DNA from: Candidatus Pelagibacter giovannonii
Lineage (GTDB): Bacteria; Pseudomonadota; Alphaproteobacteria; Pelagibacterales; Pelagibacteraceae
Reading direction: 5' to 3'
Assembly (NCBI RefSeq): GCF_012276695.1
Contig: NZ_CP038852.1
Span: 1,054,001-1,118,000, forward strand
DNA length: 64,000 nucleotides
The notes below the pieces were generated by a model that made no database searches, had not been told where the DNA came from, and saw nothing but the letters and a program-made list of their open reading frames with translations. The translations under genes were made by a program, and so were the position numbers. Of the stretch, positions 49,744 to 57,106 are shown in pieces (positions within the stretch are counted from its first letter, which is position 1; each line of letters starts with the position of its first letter).

Positions 49744-50174
49744 TTTTTTAATTTTTTTGTTAAAACTAAATTATTAATCCAGGGCTCTTTTCCTGGTTCA
49801 AACTTAATTGAATCCATTATTTCTTGAATAAAAAAAGTTCCTAGTCCACCTGGCTTAATATCGTCTATTGCTCTATGTTTAACTTTACTTTCTTCTACCG
49901 GTTTACCTTTATCAAAGAAAGAAATCTCTAGAACCTCATCATTACAAGATATTCTTACTACCATTCTATCTTGAGTGTTAGGAAAATCTTTATAAGCATG
50001 TTTAACTATATTTTGTGCAGCTTCAGCGATAGCCAAAACTAACTCTTCTCTTAAATCTTCATTAATTTTAAATTTTTCAAAAACATCTCTAGAAAAAGTT
50101 CTAACGTCTTTTAAACTTGATGAACAAACTAAAAAATCTTTTTTTTCTGATTGATTTAAGTTGTCTATACTCAT
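49740..50174 (-). CDS. RsbW/SpoIIAB-like serine kinase (anti-sigma-type)
   Basis: A 144-residue GHKL kinase. The N box is LAIAEAAQNIVKHAY (E51, N55), G1 is FFDKGKPV (D88-x-G90) and G2 is PGGLGTFF. These kinases phosphorylate a STAS partner and bind a target, usually a sigma factor. The two STAS genes are just upstream on the same strand (9 bases away). No sigma factor is in the window, so the target may be something else. It is convergent with pilC. Confidence 0.92.
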   Translation of the reverse strand: MSIDNLNQSEKKDFLVCSSSLKDVRTFSRDVFEKFKINEDLREELVLAIAEAAQNIVKHAYKDFPNTQDRMVVRISCNDEVLEISFFDKGKPVEESKVKHRAIDDIKPGGLGTFFIQEIMDSIKFEPGKEPWINNLVLTKKLKN

Positions 50175-50183
50175 GAGTTTTAA

Positions 50184-50483
50184 TTATTCCAAATTTAAAA
50201 TTTGCTCTAACTTTGCCATCATAATTACTTTTAAAACTGATTTACTCACATCTTTAATGATAACCTTCGTTCCCTTCTCTAGGGCTTTTTGATGACTTTC
50301 TATTAAAACCGAAATACCTGAAGAGTCCATGTATTGAACGTTACTTAAATTTAAAACAACATCTTTACCAGAGTCGATTTTTGGAAAGATAACTTCCTTA
50401 ACTTCTTCTGTTTTATCCATATCTATTTCACCATCTAAAAATATGGTAGTTATATTATCTTCTTCTGTAATTTTGTATGTCAT
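50184..50483 (-). CDS. STAS-domain anti-anti-sigma-type protein (second copy)
   Basis: The 99-residue single STAS domain has the phosphorylation motif YMDSSGISVLIES at 51-63. It follows the fold VVLNLSNVQYMDSSG and ends MMAKLEQILNLE. It is clearly paralogous to the upstream STAS gene, sharing about 60 percent of the first 60 positions by eye, and overlaps it by 4 bases. It would be phosphorylated by the RsbW-like kinase and dephosphorylated by a PP2C enzyme. Confidence 0.93.
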   Translation of the reverse strand: MTYKITEEDNITTIFLDGEIDMDKTEEVKEVIFPKIDSGKDVVLNLSNVQYMDSSGISVLIESHQKALEKGTKVIIKDVSKSVLKVIMMAKLEQILNLE

Positions 50484-50764
50484 AGAAACTTTCTTGCCAT
50501 TGCTAAAACTTTTTCAACAGGTTGACTAACTTCTTTAAGTTCAACTTTAGTATTTTTTTCTCGAGCTCTTTGATTACTTTCTATTATTACAGATATACCA
50601 GAAGAGTCCATATATTGTACATCTTTTAAATTTAAATGAACTTCTTTGCCAGAATCAATTAAAGGAAAAACAATTTCTCTTACATCATCTGCAATATCCA
50701 TATCTATTTCTCCATTAAGAAAAACAGTGCTTACATTTTTATTGTTAGAGACTTTAAATTTCAT
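50480..50764 (-). CDS. STAS-domain anti-anti-sigma-type protein (first copy)
   Basis: The 94-residue STAS protein has DSSG at 53-56 in VQYMDSSGISVIIES. It is the first gene of a three-gene operon (STAS, STAS, RsbW-like), divergent from the major pilin pilA with a 160-base shared spacer. The tandem STAS pair suggests gene duplication, perhaps so that two phosphatases (GAF-PP2C and Amt-PP2C) act on different copies. That split is inference. Confidence 0.93.
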   Translation of the reverse strand: MKFKVSNNKNVSTVFLNGEIDMDIADDVREIVFPLIDSGKEVHLNLKDVQYMDSSGISVIIESNQRAREKNTKVELKEVSQPVEKVLAMARKFL

Positions 50765-50810
50765 AATTTTTTTTATTTATATAACTAATAACAAAATTAA
50801 GTAACAATAA

Positions 50811-50825
50811 AACCCAATTTGATCA
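50811..50825 (+). promoter_or_regulatory. Accessory-block motif in the pilA-STAS divergent spacer
   Basis: AACCCAATTTGATCA matches 14 of 15 bases of AACCCATTTTGATCA found on the minus strand at 55062-55076 before the BASS gene. It is 47 bases from the STAS start and 99 from the pilA start, so it could control either. Confidence 0.5.
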
Positions 50826-50924
50826 TATATGTTTAACTATCATTGATAATAAACATTTTCTTAGTTTACTTCACAAAGAATTATTATAAATTTTAATCAT
50901 AACTAATTAATAAAAGAGGAAATT

Positions 50925-51395
50925 ATGAAAAATAATAAAGGTTTCACTTTAATTGAGCTACTAGTTGTTGTAGCAATTATTGGTATTTTAGCAGCTGTTG
51001 GGGTTGTTGCTTACAACGGTTACACTAAGAGTGCAAAAATTAACGCATCTAAATCTAATCACGCTTCAGTAGTGAAGTATATAGCAGCTGAGATTCAAAA
51101 ATGTAATATGCAAACAGAAACTACTGCTATGAGTGGAAATTTAACATGTGCAGATGACATGGGTTCTGCTGCAACTATTATTGCTAAAGCTGCAATTGCG
51201 TTAGGTGATTTTAAAAATCCATTTGTAGCTGGTGCAGGAGTACTTGCTGGTACTGCAGCTAGTGCTGCTAAAGGTGTTACAAATTTGGCAGCAGATTCAG
51301 ATGATGATACAATCGAAGTTTCGACTAGATTTGCAGATGCAGATACAGATGATGCTACAGTTGAGGTTATTACTAACAACGTTGAGATTGAGTAA
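50925..51395 (+). CDS. pilA: Major-type IV pilin (first of a tandem pair)
   Basis: The prepilin has a six-residue leader MKNNKG, then FTLIELLVVVAIIGILAAVGVVAYNGY with Glu+5. A strong ribosome binding site (AGAGGA) lies 4 bases before the ATG, the best in the window, which fits an abundant product. The globular part (156 residues in all) is Ala- and Asp-rich with two cysteines (QKC and LTC) near the middle rather than at the C-terminus. The acidic C-terminal stretch DADTDDATVEV is unusual. Its stop overlaps the second pilin start. Confidence 0.93.
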   Translation: MKNNKGFTLIELLVVVAIIGILAAVGVVAYNGYTKSAKINASKSNHASVVKYIAAEIQKCNMQTETTAMSGNLTCADDMGSAATIIAKAAIALGDFKNPFVAGAGVLAGTAASAAKGVTNLAADSDDDTIEVSTRFADADTDDATVEVITNNVEIE

Positions 51396-51840
51396 AAAAT
51401 CATTTACTAAAATTAAATCTAAAAGCTCACCAGGTTTTTCCCTGGTCGAGCTTTTAGTTGTTGTAGCAATTATTGGAATTTTATCTGCTGTAGGAGTTGT
51501 TAGTTACAGTGGATATGTTTCAGGGGCTAAGCAAAAGTCTGCCCAAAATGTGATGCAACAAATTTCTCTAGCCCAAACAGAAGAATATTCTAATAGTGGA
51601 GGTTATTACACTCAGGCTGACAGTAGCTGTACACCAACTTCATTAACATCAGATAATATTGAAACAACCTTGTTTGGAGGAGGAGATCAAATTGCTAAAG
51701 ACATGGGTTATGAAATTTGCATTGCTACTGGCACAGGTTCATCGAACTTTATTATAATTGCTCAAGAAATTAAAAGTAGTAAAGCTTGCCAATTAACACT
51801 TAGTCGTAACGGTAATTTTACCAGAGGTGACGACTGTTAA
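51388..51840 (+). CDS. Second type IV pilin (TTG start, coupled to pilA)
   Basis: The prepilin signal is a 16-residue leader SKKSFTKIKSKSSPG with mature FSLVELLVVVAIIGILSAVGVVSYSGY, and a C-terminal disulfide loop ACQLTLSRNGNFTRGDDC like classic pilins. The start is TTG at 51388, overlapping the pilA stop by 8 bases. A longer in-frame extension back to 51232 is inside pilA and would bury the leader, so I reject it. The two pilins share the N-terminal helix but little else. Confidence 0.88.
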   Translation: MSKKSFTKIKSKSSPGFSLVELLVVVAIIGILSAVGVVSYSGYVSGAKQKSAQNVMQQISLAQTEEYSNSGGYYTQADSSCTPTSLTSDNIETTLFGGGDQIAKDMGYEICIATGTGSSNFIIIAQEIKSSKACQLTLSRNGNFTRGDDC

Positions 51841-51850
51841 AAAAAATTAG

Positions 51851-51871
51851 CTAACCACCCATAATGGTTAG
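51851..51871. terminator. Hairpin downstream of the second pilin, overlapping the accessory motif
   Basis: CTAACCA and TGGTTAG form a 7-base stem around CCCATAA, 11 bases after the second pilin stop. The run of T is weak (ATTTATAGTTTT). The same bases contain CCACCCATAATGG, close to the CCACCCATTATGG of the accessory motif before the BASS gene. It could be a terminator or an operator. Confidence 0.35.
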
Positions 51872-51913
51872 ATTTATAGTTTTAAGTTAAATATTCTTGT
51901 ATAAATTGATATC

Positions 51914-52204
51914 GTGAAAAAAATTATTTTAATATTCTTGCTTATACCGTTATTAAATAATTGCGGTCCATATTCTGCAGCAGTTGGGCCAAGTTTAACT
52001 ATGTTGAACTCTGGAAGTATTTTACAAGCTTCAGCGTCTTATGCTGGCTCCTCAGTAATGAAAAAATTTAAAAAAGATTATATTAATGAATTAAATGTAG
52101 AAAAAATTTGTCCAACGGTTCATTCTAGTGAGTTAAATGAAATTTTTTTTGAAACTATAGAACATATGGATTGTTATTTTGATCCAATGAGTATTCATAG
52201 ATAA
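51914..52204 (+). CDS. Small lipoprotein
   Basis: Not recognised beyond its class. The 96-residue protein starts with GTG and has a lipoprotein-type signal (KKIILIFLLIPLLNNC) with Cys17 as the likely lipidated residue. The mature part has a Ser/Ala stretch (LQASASYAGSSVMKKFKK) and a small C-terminal part with two more cysteines. Position after the pilins suggests an envelope role. Confidence 0.6.
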   Translation: MKKIILIFLLIPLLNNCGPYSAAVGPSLTMLNSGSILQASASYAGSSVMKKFKKDYINELNVEKICPTVHSSELNEIFFETIEHMDCYFDPMSIHR

Positions 52205-52257
52205 TATATAAACTATTCAAGAAATATAGGAATTTGAGTTCATCTTAATCAAAAGGG

Positions 52258-52270
52258 CTCATTTTGGGCG
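52258..52270 (+). promoter_or_regulatory. Accessory-block motif ahead of the metal-protein/amt genes
   Basis: CTCATTTTGGGCG, followed by ATTGACGAA, resembles CCCATTTTGAGCACTTGTCAA of the site at 56983. It is 66 bases before the next ATG. A weaker AATTTGAGTTC lies at 52231. Confidence 0.35.
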
Positions 52271-52336
52271 ATTGACGAATTTTAAAATGAATTGATGCGT
52301 GATAGCTTTGACTTATAATTAAAAAAGGAAAAAACT

Positions 52337-52666
52337 ATGTTAAAAAAATATATAATATTTTTAGGTTTCATTTTATTTTCAACCAATTTATTTGCAGCTC
52401 AAACTCAAATTGCGCAAGTAAATGGAATGATGTGTATTAAATGCCAAAAAATGGTAACTAAAGCACTTCAAGCAGCTAGCCCATCTGCTACTGTTAAAGT
52501 CTCATGGCCAGAAGGTGTTGCGGTATCATCTTACCCTGATAAATCTGATTTATCTAATGAAGATTATAAAAAAGCAATCCTTGGAACAGGCTTTGAAGTT
52601 ATTAAAGTAGTTAGTGTTGATAAGATTATTACTGATGCTGGTGAAGCTAGAAAATTAGTAGATTAA
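52337..52666 (+). CDS. Periplasmic heavy-metal-associated (HMA) domain protein
   Basis: The 109-residue protein has a signal peptide (LKKYIIFLGFILFSTNLFA) and an HMA-like domain with NGMMCIKCQKMV, the M-x-C-x2-C metal site of copper and mercury chaperones. The site is followed by a typical HMA beta-alpha fold (VKVSWPEGVAVSSYPDKSDLSNEDYKKAILGTGFEV). A good ribosome binding site (AAAGGAA) precedes it. It lies 13 bases before the Amt-phosphatase and is probably co-transcribed. Which metal it binds is unknown. Confidence 0.8.
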   Translation: MLKKYIIFLGFILFSTNLFAAQTQIAQVNGMMCIKCQKMVTKALQAASPSATVKVSWPEGVAVSSYPDKSDLSNEDYKKAILGTGFEVIKVVSVDKIITDAGEARKLVD

Positions 52667-52679
52667 TTAAAATAAAATT

Positions 52680-54917
52680 ATGACTGCAGCTGATACTCAG
52701 ATATTGCTCAATAAGCTGCAGTCCAACATAAATCAATTAGAGCTTACTAATAAGGGAGCTTTAAATGCATTAGAATTTCGTTTAGATGCAATCTTACAAT
52801 CAAATTTGGATACCTTTTGGCTTTTAATTTGTGCAATCCTTGTTTTTTTAATGCAGGCAGGCTTTATGTGTTTAGAGACTGGTTTGTCTCGGAACAAGAA
52901 CAGTATTAACGTTGCCCTTAAAAATGTTGCAGACTTTGGAATATCTGTTGTAGTTTTCTGGGCGTTTGGTTTTGCGCTAATGTATGGAACTAGTGTATTA
53001 GGACTGTTTGGTAACAAATTTTTTTTCTTCACCACTAAGGTTGCAGGCTATCAAACATATTTTGTCTTCCAAGCAATGTTTGTTGCAACAGCTGCAACTA
53101 TTATCTCAGGCGCAGTTGCAGAAAGATTAAAGTTTTTCTCATATATAATTATTACATTATTAGTTTCTGGCTTCTTTTATCCAATTGTAGGTCATTGGTC
53201 TTGGGCATTTAATTTTGATAACCCTGCTGAAAAATTTGGTTGGTTAGGTCAATTAGGATATTTAGATTTTGCAGGTGCATCAGTTGTGCACTCTGTAGGA
53301 GGATGGATTGCTTTATCAGTATTACTGGTAGTTGGTAATCGTACTGGAAGATTTAGAGAAGATGATAAAAAAAAATCTTTTCAAGGAAGTAATACACCAA
53401 TGGCAGCTTTAGGTGCTTTAATTTTGTGGTTTGGGTGGTTTGGATTTAATGGTGGTGCTAATGGTGCAATGGATTTAAAAATTCCATTAATTTTAATTAA
53501 TACTTTTTTATCAGCATCCTTTGGACTTATTTTTTCAAGTATTATGGGTATCATTGTTTTAAAAAAACCAGAGCCATTATTTATGATCACGGGTCCCCTT
53601 GCAGGACTAGTTTCAATAACTGCTTCTTGTGCTTATGTTGATCCCACTCATGCAATCATAATAGGAAGCATTGGTGGAATTATTTCAGGCTCAACAATTG
53701 TATTACTTGAAAAAATTAAAATTGATGATGTGGTTAGTGCAATACCAGTTCACTTAGCGTGTGGAATTTGGGGAACTATTGCAGTTGCTTTGTTTGGAAA
53801 TTTTGAAGTGATGGGTGTTGAAAAAACAAGATTAGAGCAAATATATATTCAACTAATTGGAATAGGTTCAATTGGTGCTTTTTGTTTCTTTGGCTCTTTT
53901 TTAATATTAAAAACTATTAATTCTTTTTTTCCACTTAGAGTAAGTAAAATTCATGAAGAACTTGGTTTAAATATTTCAGAACATAATGCATCAACTGACA
54001 CACATGAATTACTTGAAGTATTAACTAATCAAGCAAAATCAGATAATTATTCAAGCCGCGCACCACAAGATCCTTTTACTGACAGTGGAATCATTGGCAC
54101 ACAATACAATGTAATAATGAACAAATTAGAACAAAGTGAAAAGCAAAAAAACAAATGGAAGAATAGAGTTTCTAAAGAAATAAAACTTGCAATGAATGTT
54201 CAGCAACGATTAATGCCAAAAAGAGATATAGAAAATTATCCAATATTTGGATTAAATATTCCTGCAAGAGAAATCTCAGGAGATTTTTATGACTTTTATC
54301 TTCATGATGATGAGGTGTATTTTACCCTATCTGATGTCTCAGGAAAAGGGGTGAATGCCGGAATGGTTATGGCAAAAGCTATTACTTTATTTAAGATCTT
54401 CGCTAAGCAAAAATTTAAGCCTAACGAAATTTTATTAGAGATGAATAATGATTTGAAAGAAACTAATCCTGTTGGTACCTTTATTACTTCAATTGTTGGA
54501 AGATATAATTTGAAAACAGATTTAGTTGAAATTGCAAATGCAGGACATCAGCCAACATTATTAAAAGTTGGTAAAGATTTTAAAGAATACCCGTCAAGCT
54601 CAATGCCTTTGGCAGTTATTAAGCATAAAGATGAAAGTGTTTATCAATTAGAAAGCTTTAAATTAAATGGTGGACGAATTTACTGTTTTACCGATGGATT
54701 TTCAGAATGTATGGATGAAAATAAACAAGAAATAGGAATTGATGGTGTAAAAGAATTAATTCTAAAACACACAAACTCTTCATTACAAAAAGAACTAACA
54801 AGTGCGACAGAAGAAATTCGTTTAAAAAGTTTAAAAAAAGAAATTGTGGAAGATGGCGTTAAAAAAGATAATGATATTCTTGATGATGACTTAACAATTA
54901 TTGCAATTGGTAAATAA
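52680..54917 (+). CDS. Ammonium transporter (Amt) fused to PP2C (RsbU-type) phosphatase
   Basis: A 745-residue two-part protein. Residues 40-415 are an Amt channel with about eleven spans. The twin histidines are at H204 (DFAGASVVHSVGGW) and H358 (IPVHLACGIWG), with conserved D196 and FQAMFVATAATIISGAVAERLKF. After a linker and helix (420-500) comes a PP2C phosphatase (510-745) with metal Asp in EISGDFYDF (D535) and SDVSGKG (D552), then NAGHQPTLL and DDDLTIIAIGK. This layout implies that ammonium transport or binding controls dephosphorylation of a STAS protein. That function is inferred; the two domains are clear. Confidence 0.93.
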   Translation: MTAADTQILLNKLQSNINQLELTNKGALNALEFRLDAILQSNLDTFWLLICAILVFLMQAGFMCLETGLSRNKNSINVALKNVADFGISVVVFWAFGFALMYGTSVLGLFGNKFFFFTTKVAGYQTYFVFQAMFVATAATIISGAVAERLKFFSYIIITLLVSGFFYPIVGHWSWAFNFDNPAEKFGWLGQLGYLDFAGASVVHSVGGWIALSVLLVVGNRTGRFREDDKKKSFQGSNTPMAALGALILWFGWFGFNGGANGAMDLKIPLILINTFLSASFGLIFSSIMGIIVLKKPEPLFMITGPLAGLVSITASCAYVDPTHAIIIGSIGGIISGSTIVLLEKIKIDDVVSAIPVHLACGIWGTIAVALFGNFEVMGVEKTRLEQIYIQLIGIGSIGAFCFFGSFLILKTINSFFPLRVSKIHEELGLNISEHNASTDTHELLEVLTNQAKSDNYSSRAPQDPFTDSGIIGTQYNVIMNKLEQSEKQKNKWKNRVSKEIKLAMNVQQRLMPKRDIENYPIFGLNIPAREISGDFYDFYLHDDEVYFTLSDVSGKGVNAGMVMAKAITLFKIFAKQKFKPNEILLEMNNDLKETNPVGTFITSIVGRYNLKTDLVEIANAGHQPTLLKVGKDFKEYPSSSMPLAVIKHKDESVYQLESFKLNGGRIYCFTDGFSECMDENKQEIGIDGVKELILKHTNSSLQKELTSATEEIRLKSLKKEIVEDGVKKDNDILDDDLTIIAIGK

Positions 54918-55057
54918 GAAATCATACCAATCGATATTCATAAATAACACATAAGTTATTAAAGAAATTTTAAGAGTTATTATTAATTTTAGCTAATTAA
55001 TCACATCTATAAAGATTGCTAAGACTTCATTTTTGAGGGTTTGTCTTATCATATTTA

Positions 55058-55099
55058 CAACTGATCAAAATGGGTTGACAACTGACCATAATGGGTGGA
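55058..55099 (-). promoter_or_regulatory. Tandem 21-bp operator-like repeat ahead of the BASS gene
   Basis: Two adjacent 21-base units, 55058-55078 and 55079-55099, match at 18 of 21 positions on the plus strand (CAACTGATCAAAATGGGTTGA and its neighbour). Read on the minus strand they contain ACCCATTTTGATCA and ACCCATTATGGTCA, the accessory motif. The array ends 28 bases before the start codon. Confidence 0.6.
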
Positions 55100-55127
55100 T
55101 GTTGCTTTTAAATTCTAAATAAGATTA

Positions 55128-55976
55128 ATGGAAATAGTAACTAACATCGCCCCAATTGCTTTAGCCATTATTATGCTTGGCCTAGGAGCTTCTTTAACAG
55201 TAGATGATTTTTTAAGAGTTGTAAAAAACCCTAAAGATTTTTTTATTGGTTTTATTTGTCAGTTAATTGTTTTACCAATTGTTGCTTATCTACTTATCAT
55301 TACCTTAAGTGTACCGATTGAAATGGCTTTAGGAGTAATGTTGATTGCAGCTGCTCCAGGGGGTGTAACCTCAAATGTTCTTACAAAATTTGCAAATGGT
55401 GATGTAGCATTATCAATATCCCTGACAGCAGTTATGAGCTTATTAAGTATAGTTACGGTGCCATTCATTGTGATCAATTCAATTAATATATTTGATATCA
55501 CCTATGTTGAAAAAGAAATAACAATGACAGCTATAGCTTTAAAAATGTTTTTTGTAGTCACAGTTCCAGTAATAATTGGAATGACTATCAGACATTTTAC
55601 CGGTGATTTAGTGATTAGAAATTTGAAGTTAATTCAAAGATTATCTATTACATTATTTTTATTTGTTTTTGCAGCAATATATATTGAAGAATGGGATAAA
55701 ATTGTAAGCTTTTTAACTCGAGCAGGTTTAATAGCCTTAATATTAAATCTAACTATGATGGTGATAGGATTTTATGTTGCTAAATTTTTTGCATCAGGTG
55801 TTCCTCAACAAAGAGCTATTTCTTTAGAGTGTGGTTTGCAAAATGGTACTCTAGCAGTTTTTGTTTCAACTCAATTGTTTGATAATATTATTTATATGGT
55901 GCCAACCGCTGCTTATGCTTTGGTAATGATGGCAACCTCTGTAATCTTTGTTTTTATTTTAAGAAAATCTAATTAG
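55128..55976 (+). CDS. Bile acid:sodium symporter (BASS) family transporter
   Basis: The 282-residue membrane protein has about nine or ten spans. Family features include GLGASLTVDDFLRV, the AAPGGVTSNVLTKFANGDVALSISLTA crossover region (Na+ binding) and the later QQRAISLECGLQNGTLAVFVS. BASS proteins take up organic anions such as bile acids, pantoate or keto acids with sodium. The substrate here is unknown. It is preceded by the tandem operator and overlaps the convergent regulator gene by 8 bases. Confidence 0.9.
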   Translation: MEIVTNIAPIALAIIMLGLGASLTVDDFLRVVKNPKDFFIGFICQLIVLPIVAYLLIITLSVPIEMALGVMLIAAAPGGVTSNVLTKFANGDVALSISLTAVMSLLSIVTVPFIVINSINIFDITYVEKEITMTAIALKMFFVVTVPVIIGMTIRHFTGDLVIRNLKLIQRLSITLFLFVFAAIYIEEWDKIVSFLTRAGLIALILNLTMMVIGFYVAKFFASGVPQQRAISLECGLQNGTLAVFVSTQLFDNIIYMVPTAAYALVMMATSVIFVFILRKSN

Positions 55977-56949
55977 AATTTATCACTTTAATTTGGTTAA
56001 AAACCCTATACAAAAATTTACTTAAAGCATTCATATTTCTGTCTTGTAATTTAGAAATTACTTTAAATTGTTTACTTTGCATAGTCATACCAAAAGTATA
56101 AAGTTTTTTTTCACTAATATTTAGAAATTTGTTTTTAATTAAAAATTCTAGTTTTCTAACAACTGTTGCCCTTGGAATTCCTGTTATCTCAGCTATAGAA
56201 AATGCATTAATACCAATATGATCAGGTTTTTGAATTTCTTTAAGATATTTTTTTCTATCTAAACTTTTATTTTTAAAGTCTCTATTTTGAACTGTATTAA
56301 TCAGAACAATTAATCCCACACATATTGTTTCTAAATCTTGAGTTTTAGTACCTGCTTTCCAACCGTTAGTAAAAATAAATATAAACTTGTAAAATTGATA
56401 CCAACAAAAAGAAAAATTTTCTTTAATTGATTTTGAAATTTCTTCTGTATCAAAAGATTTATCAGTTATATTTTTATCTTTTAATACTTCACTAAATTTT
56501 GAAACTAAAACACTAAAATCATTTAAAGTTATATTAGTCTTGGATTGTATAAAACCAGATCTTTCAATAAAGATTTTTTTCCCTTTTCTTTTAATAATAC
56601 CTTTTTCTTCTAATTCAGATATTTTTCTTCTTACATTTTCTTTGGGTATTAGAAGATCTTTTGCGATATCAGAAATATTAATCTTTGGAATTTCTAATGA
56701 TTTATCCCTATAAAACGTATCATAATCAACCATTAGTCCATTTTTTCTATAGAATATAAAGTCTTTATTAATGAGATATATTAAAATTATAAACTTATCG
56801 ATACCCTTATGAACTTTGTAAGCATTTATAAGCCAATTAGTAACTAACGTATAATATGCAGGTGCTAGTTGACTAAAATTTTCATTAATAATTTTGAAGA
56901 TTTTTTCTTCATCAATTTCATTAGAAATGCTGGGAATACTTTTTATCAT
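55969..56949 (-). CDS. Regulator with two similar winged-helix halves
   Basis: I do not recognise a named family. The 326-residue protein has two similar halves, each an alpha-helical part followed by a winged-helix. The first HTH (ISDIAKDLLIPKENVRRKISELEEKGIIKRKGKKIF) is at 91-128 and the second (SIAEITGIPRATVVRKLEFLIKNKFL) at 251-276, both following a helical region (25-65 and 180-222) with a VTNWLINAY or FTNGWKAGT pattern. It is divergent from the autotransporter gene and shares a spacer with two accessory motifs, so it is a good candidate for the protein that binds them. Confidence 0.8.
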   Translation of the reverse strand: MIKSIPSISNEIDEEKIFKIINENFSQLAPAYYTLVTNWLINAYKVHKGIDKFIILIYLINKDFIFYRKNGLMVDYDTFYRDKSLEIPKINISDIAKDLLIPKENVRRKISELEEKGIIKRKGKKIFIERSGFIQSKTNITLNDFSVLVSKFSEVLKDKNITDKSFDTEEISKSIKENFSFCWYQFYKFIFIFTNGWKAGTKTQDLETICVGLIVLINTVQNRDFKNKSLDRKKYLKEIQKPDHIGINAFSIAEITGIPRATVVRKLEFLIKNKFLNISEKKLYTFGMTMQSKQFKVISKLQDRNMNALSKFLYRVFNQIKVINSN

Positions 56950-56982
56950 TTTTTATTTAAGAGTTATAAGTTGGTATTTCCA

Positions 56983-56997
56983 CCCATTTTGAGCACT
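56983..56997 (+). promoter_or_regulatory. Accessory-block motif by the regulator and autotransporter
   Basis: CCCATTTTGAGCACT, followed by TGTCAATG, lies 34 bases from the regulator's start codon and 109 from the autotransporter start. It is identical over 15 bases to the site before pilM-pilN. Confidence 0.55.
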
Positions 56998-57052
56998 TGT
57001 CAATGAGTCAAAATAAATCTTAAAAAATGATGTTATAGCTAACAAATTTAAT

Positions 57053-57065
57053 TCGATTTGAGCAC
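57053..57065 (+). promoter_or_regulatory. Second accessory-type motif ahead of the autotransporter
   Basis: TCGATTTGAGCAC is a shorter match to CATTTTGAGCAC, 41 bases before the GTG start at 57107. Confidence 0.35.
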
Positions 57066-57106
57066 CAACACGGTTGTATTTATCCTAATTTCTTTAATCT
57101 GCTAAG

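Noticed and set aside
50765..50924. Full sigma70 promoter for pilA
   Set aside because: TTTACT and TATAAA-like boxes can be drawn but none is clearly better than chance in this A/T-rich gap.
51232..51387. Extension of the second pilin upstream
   Set aside because: It lies inside the first pilin in another frame and would place the leader peptide in the middle of the protein.
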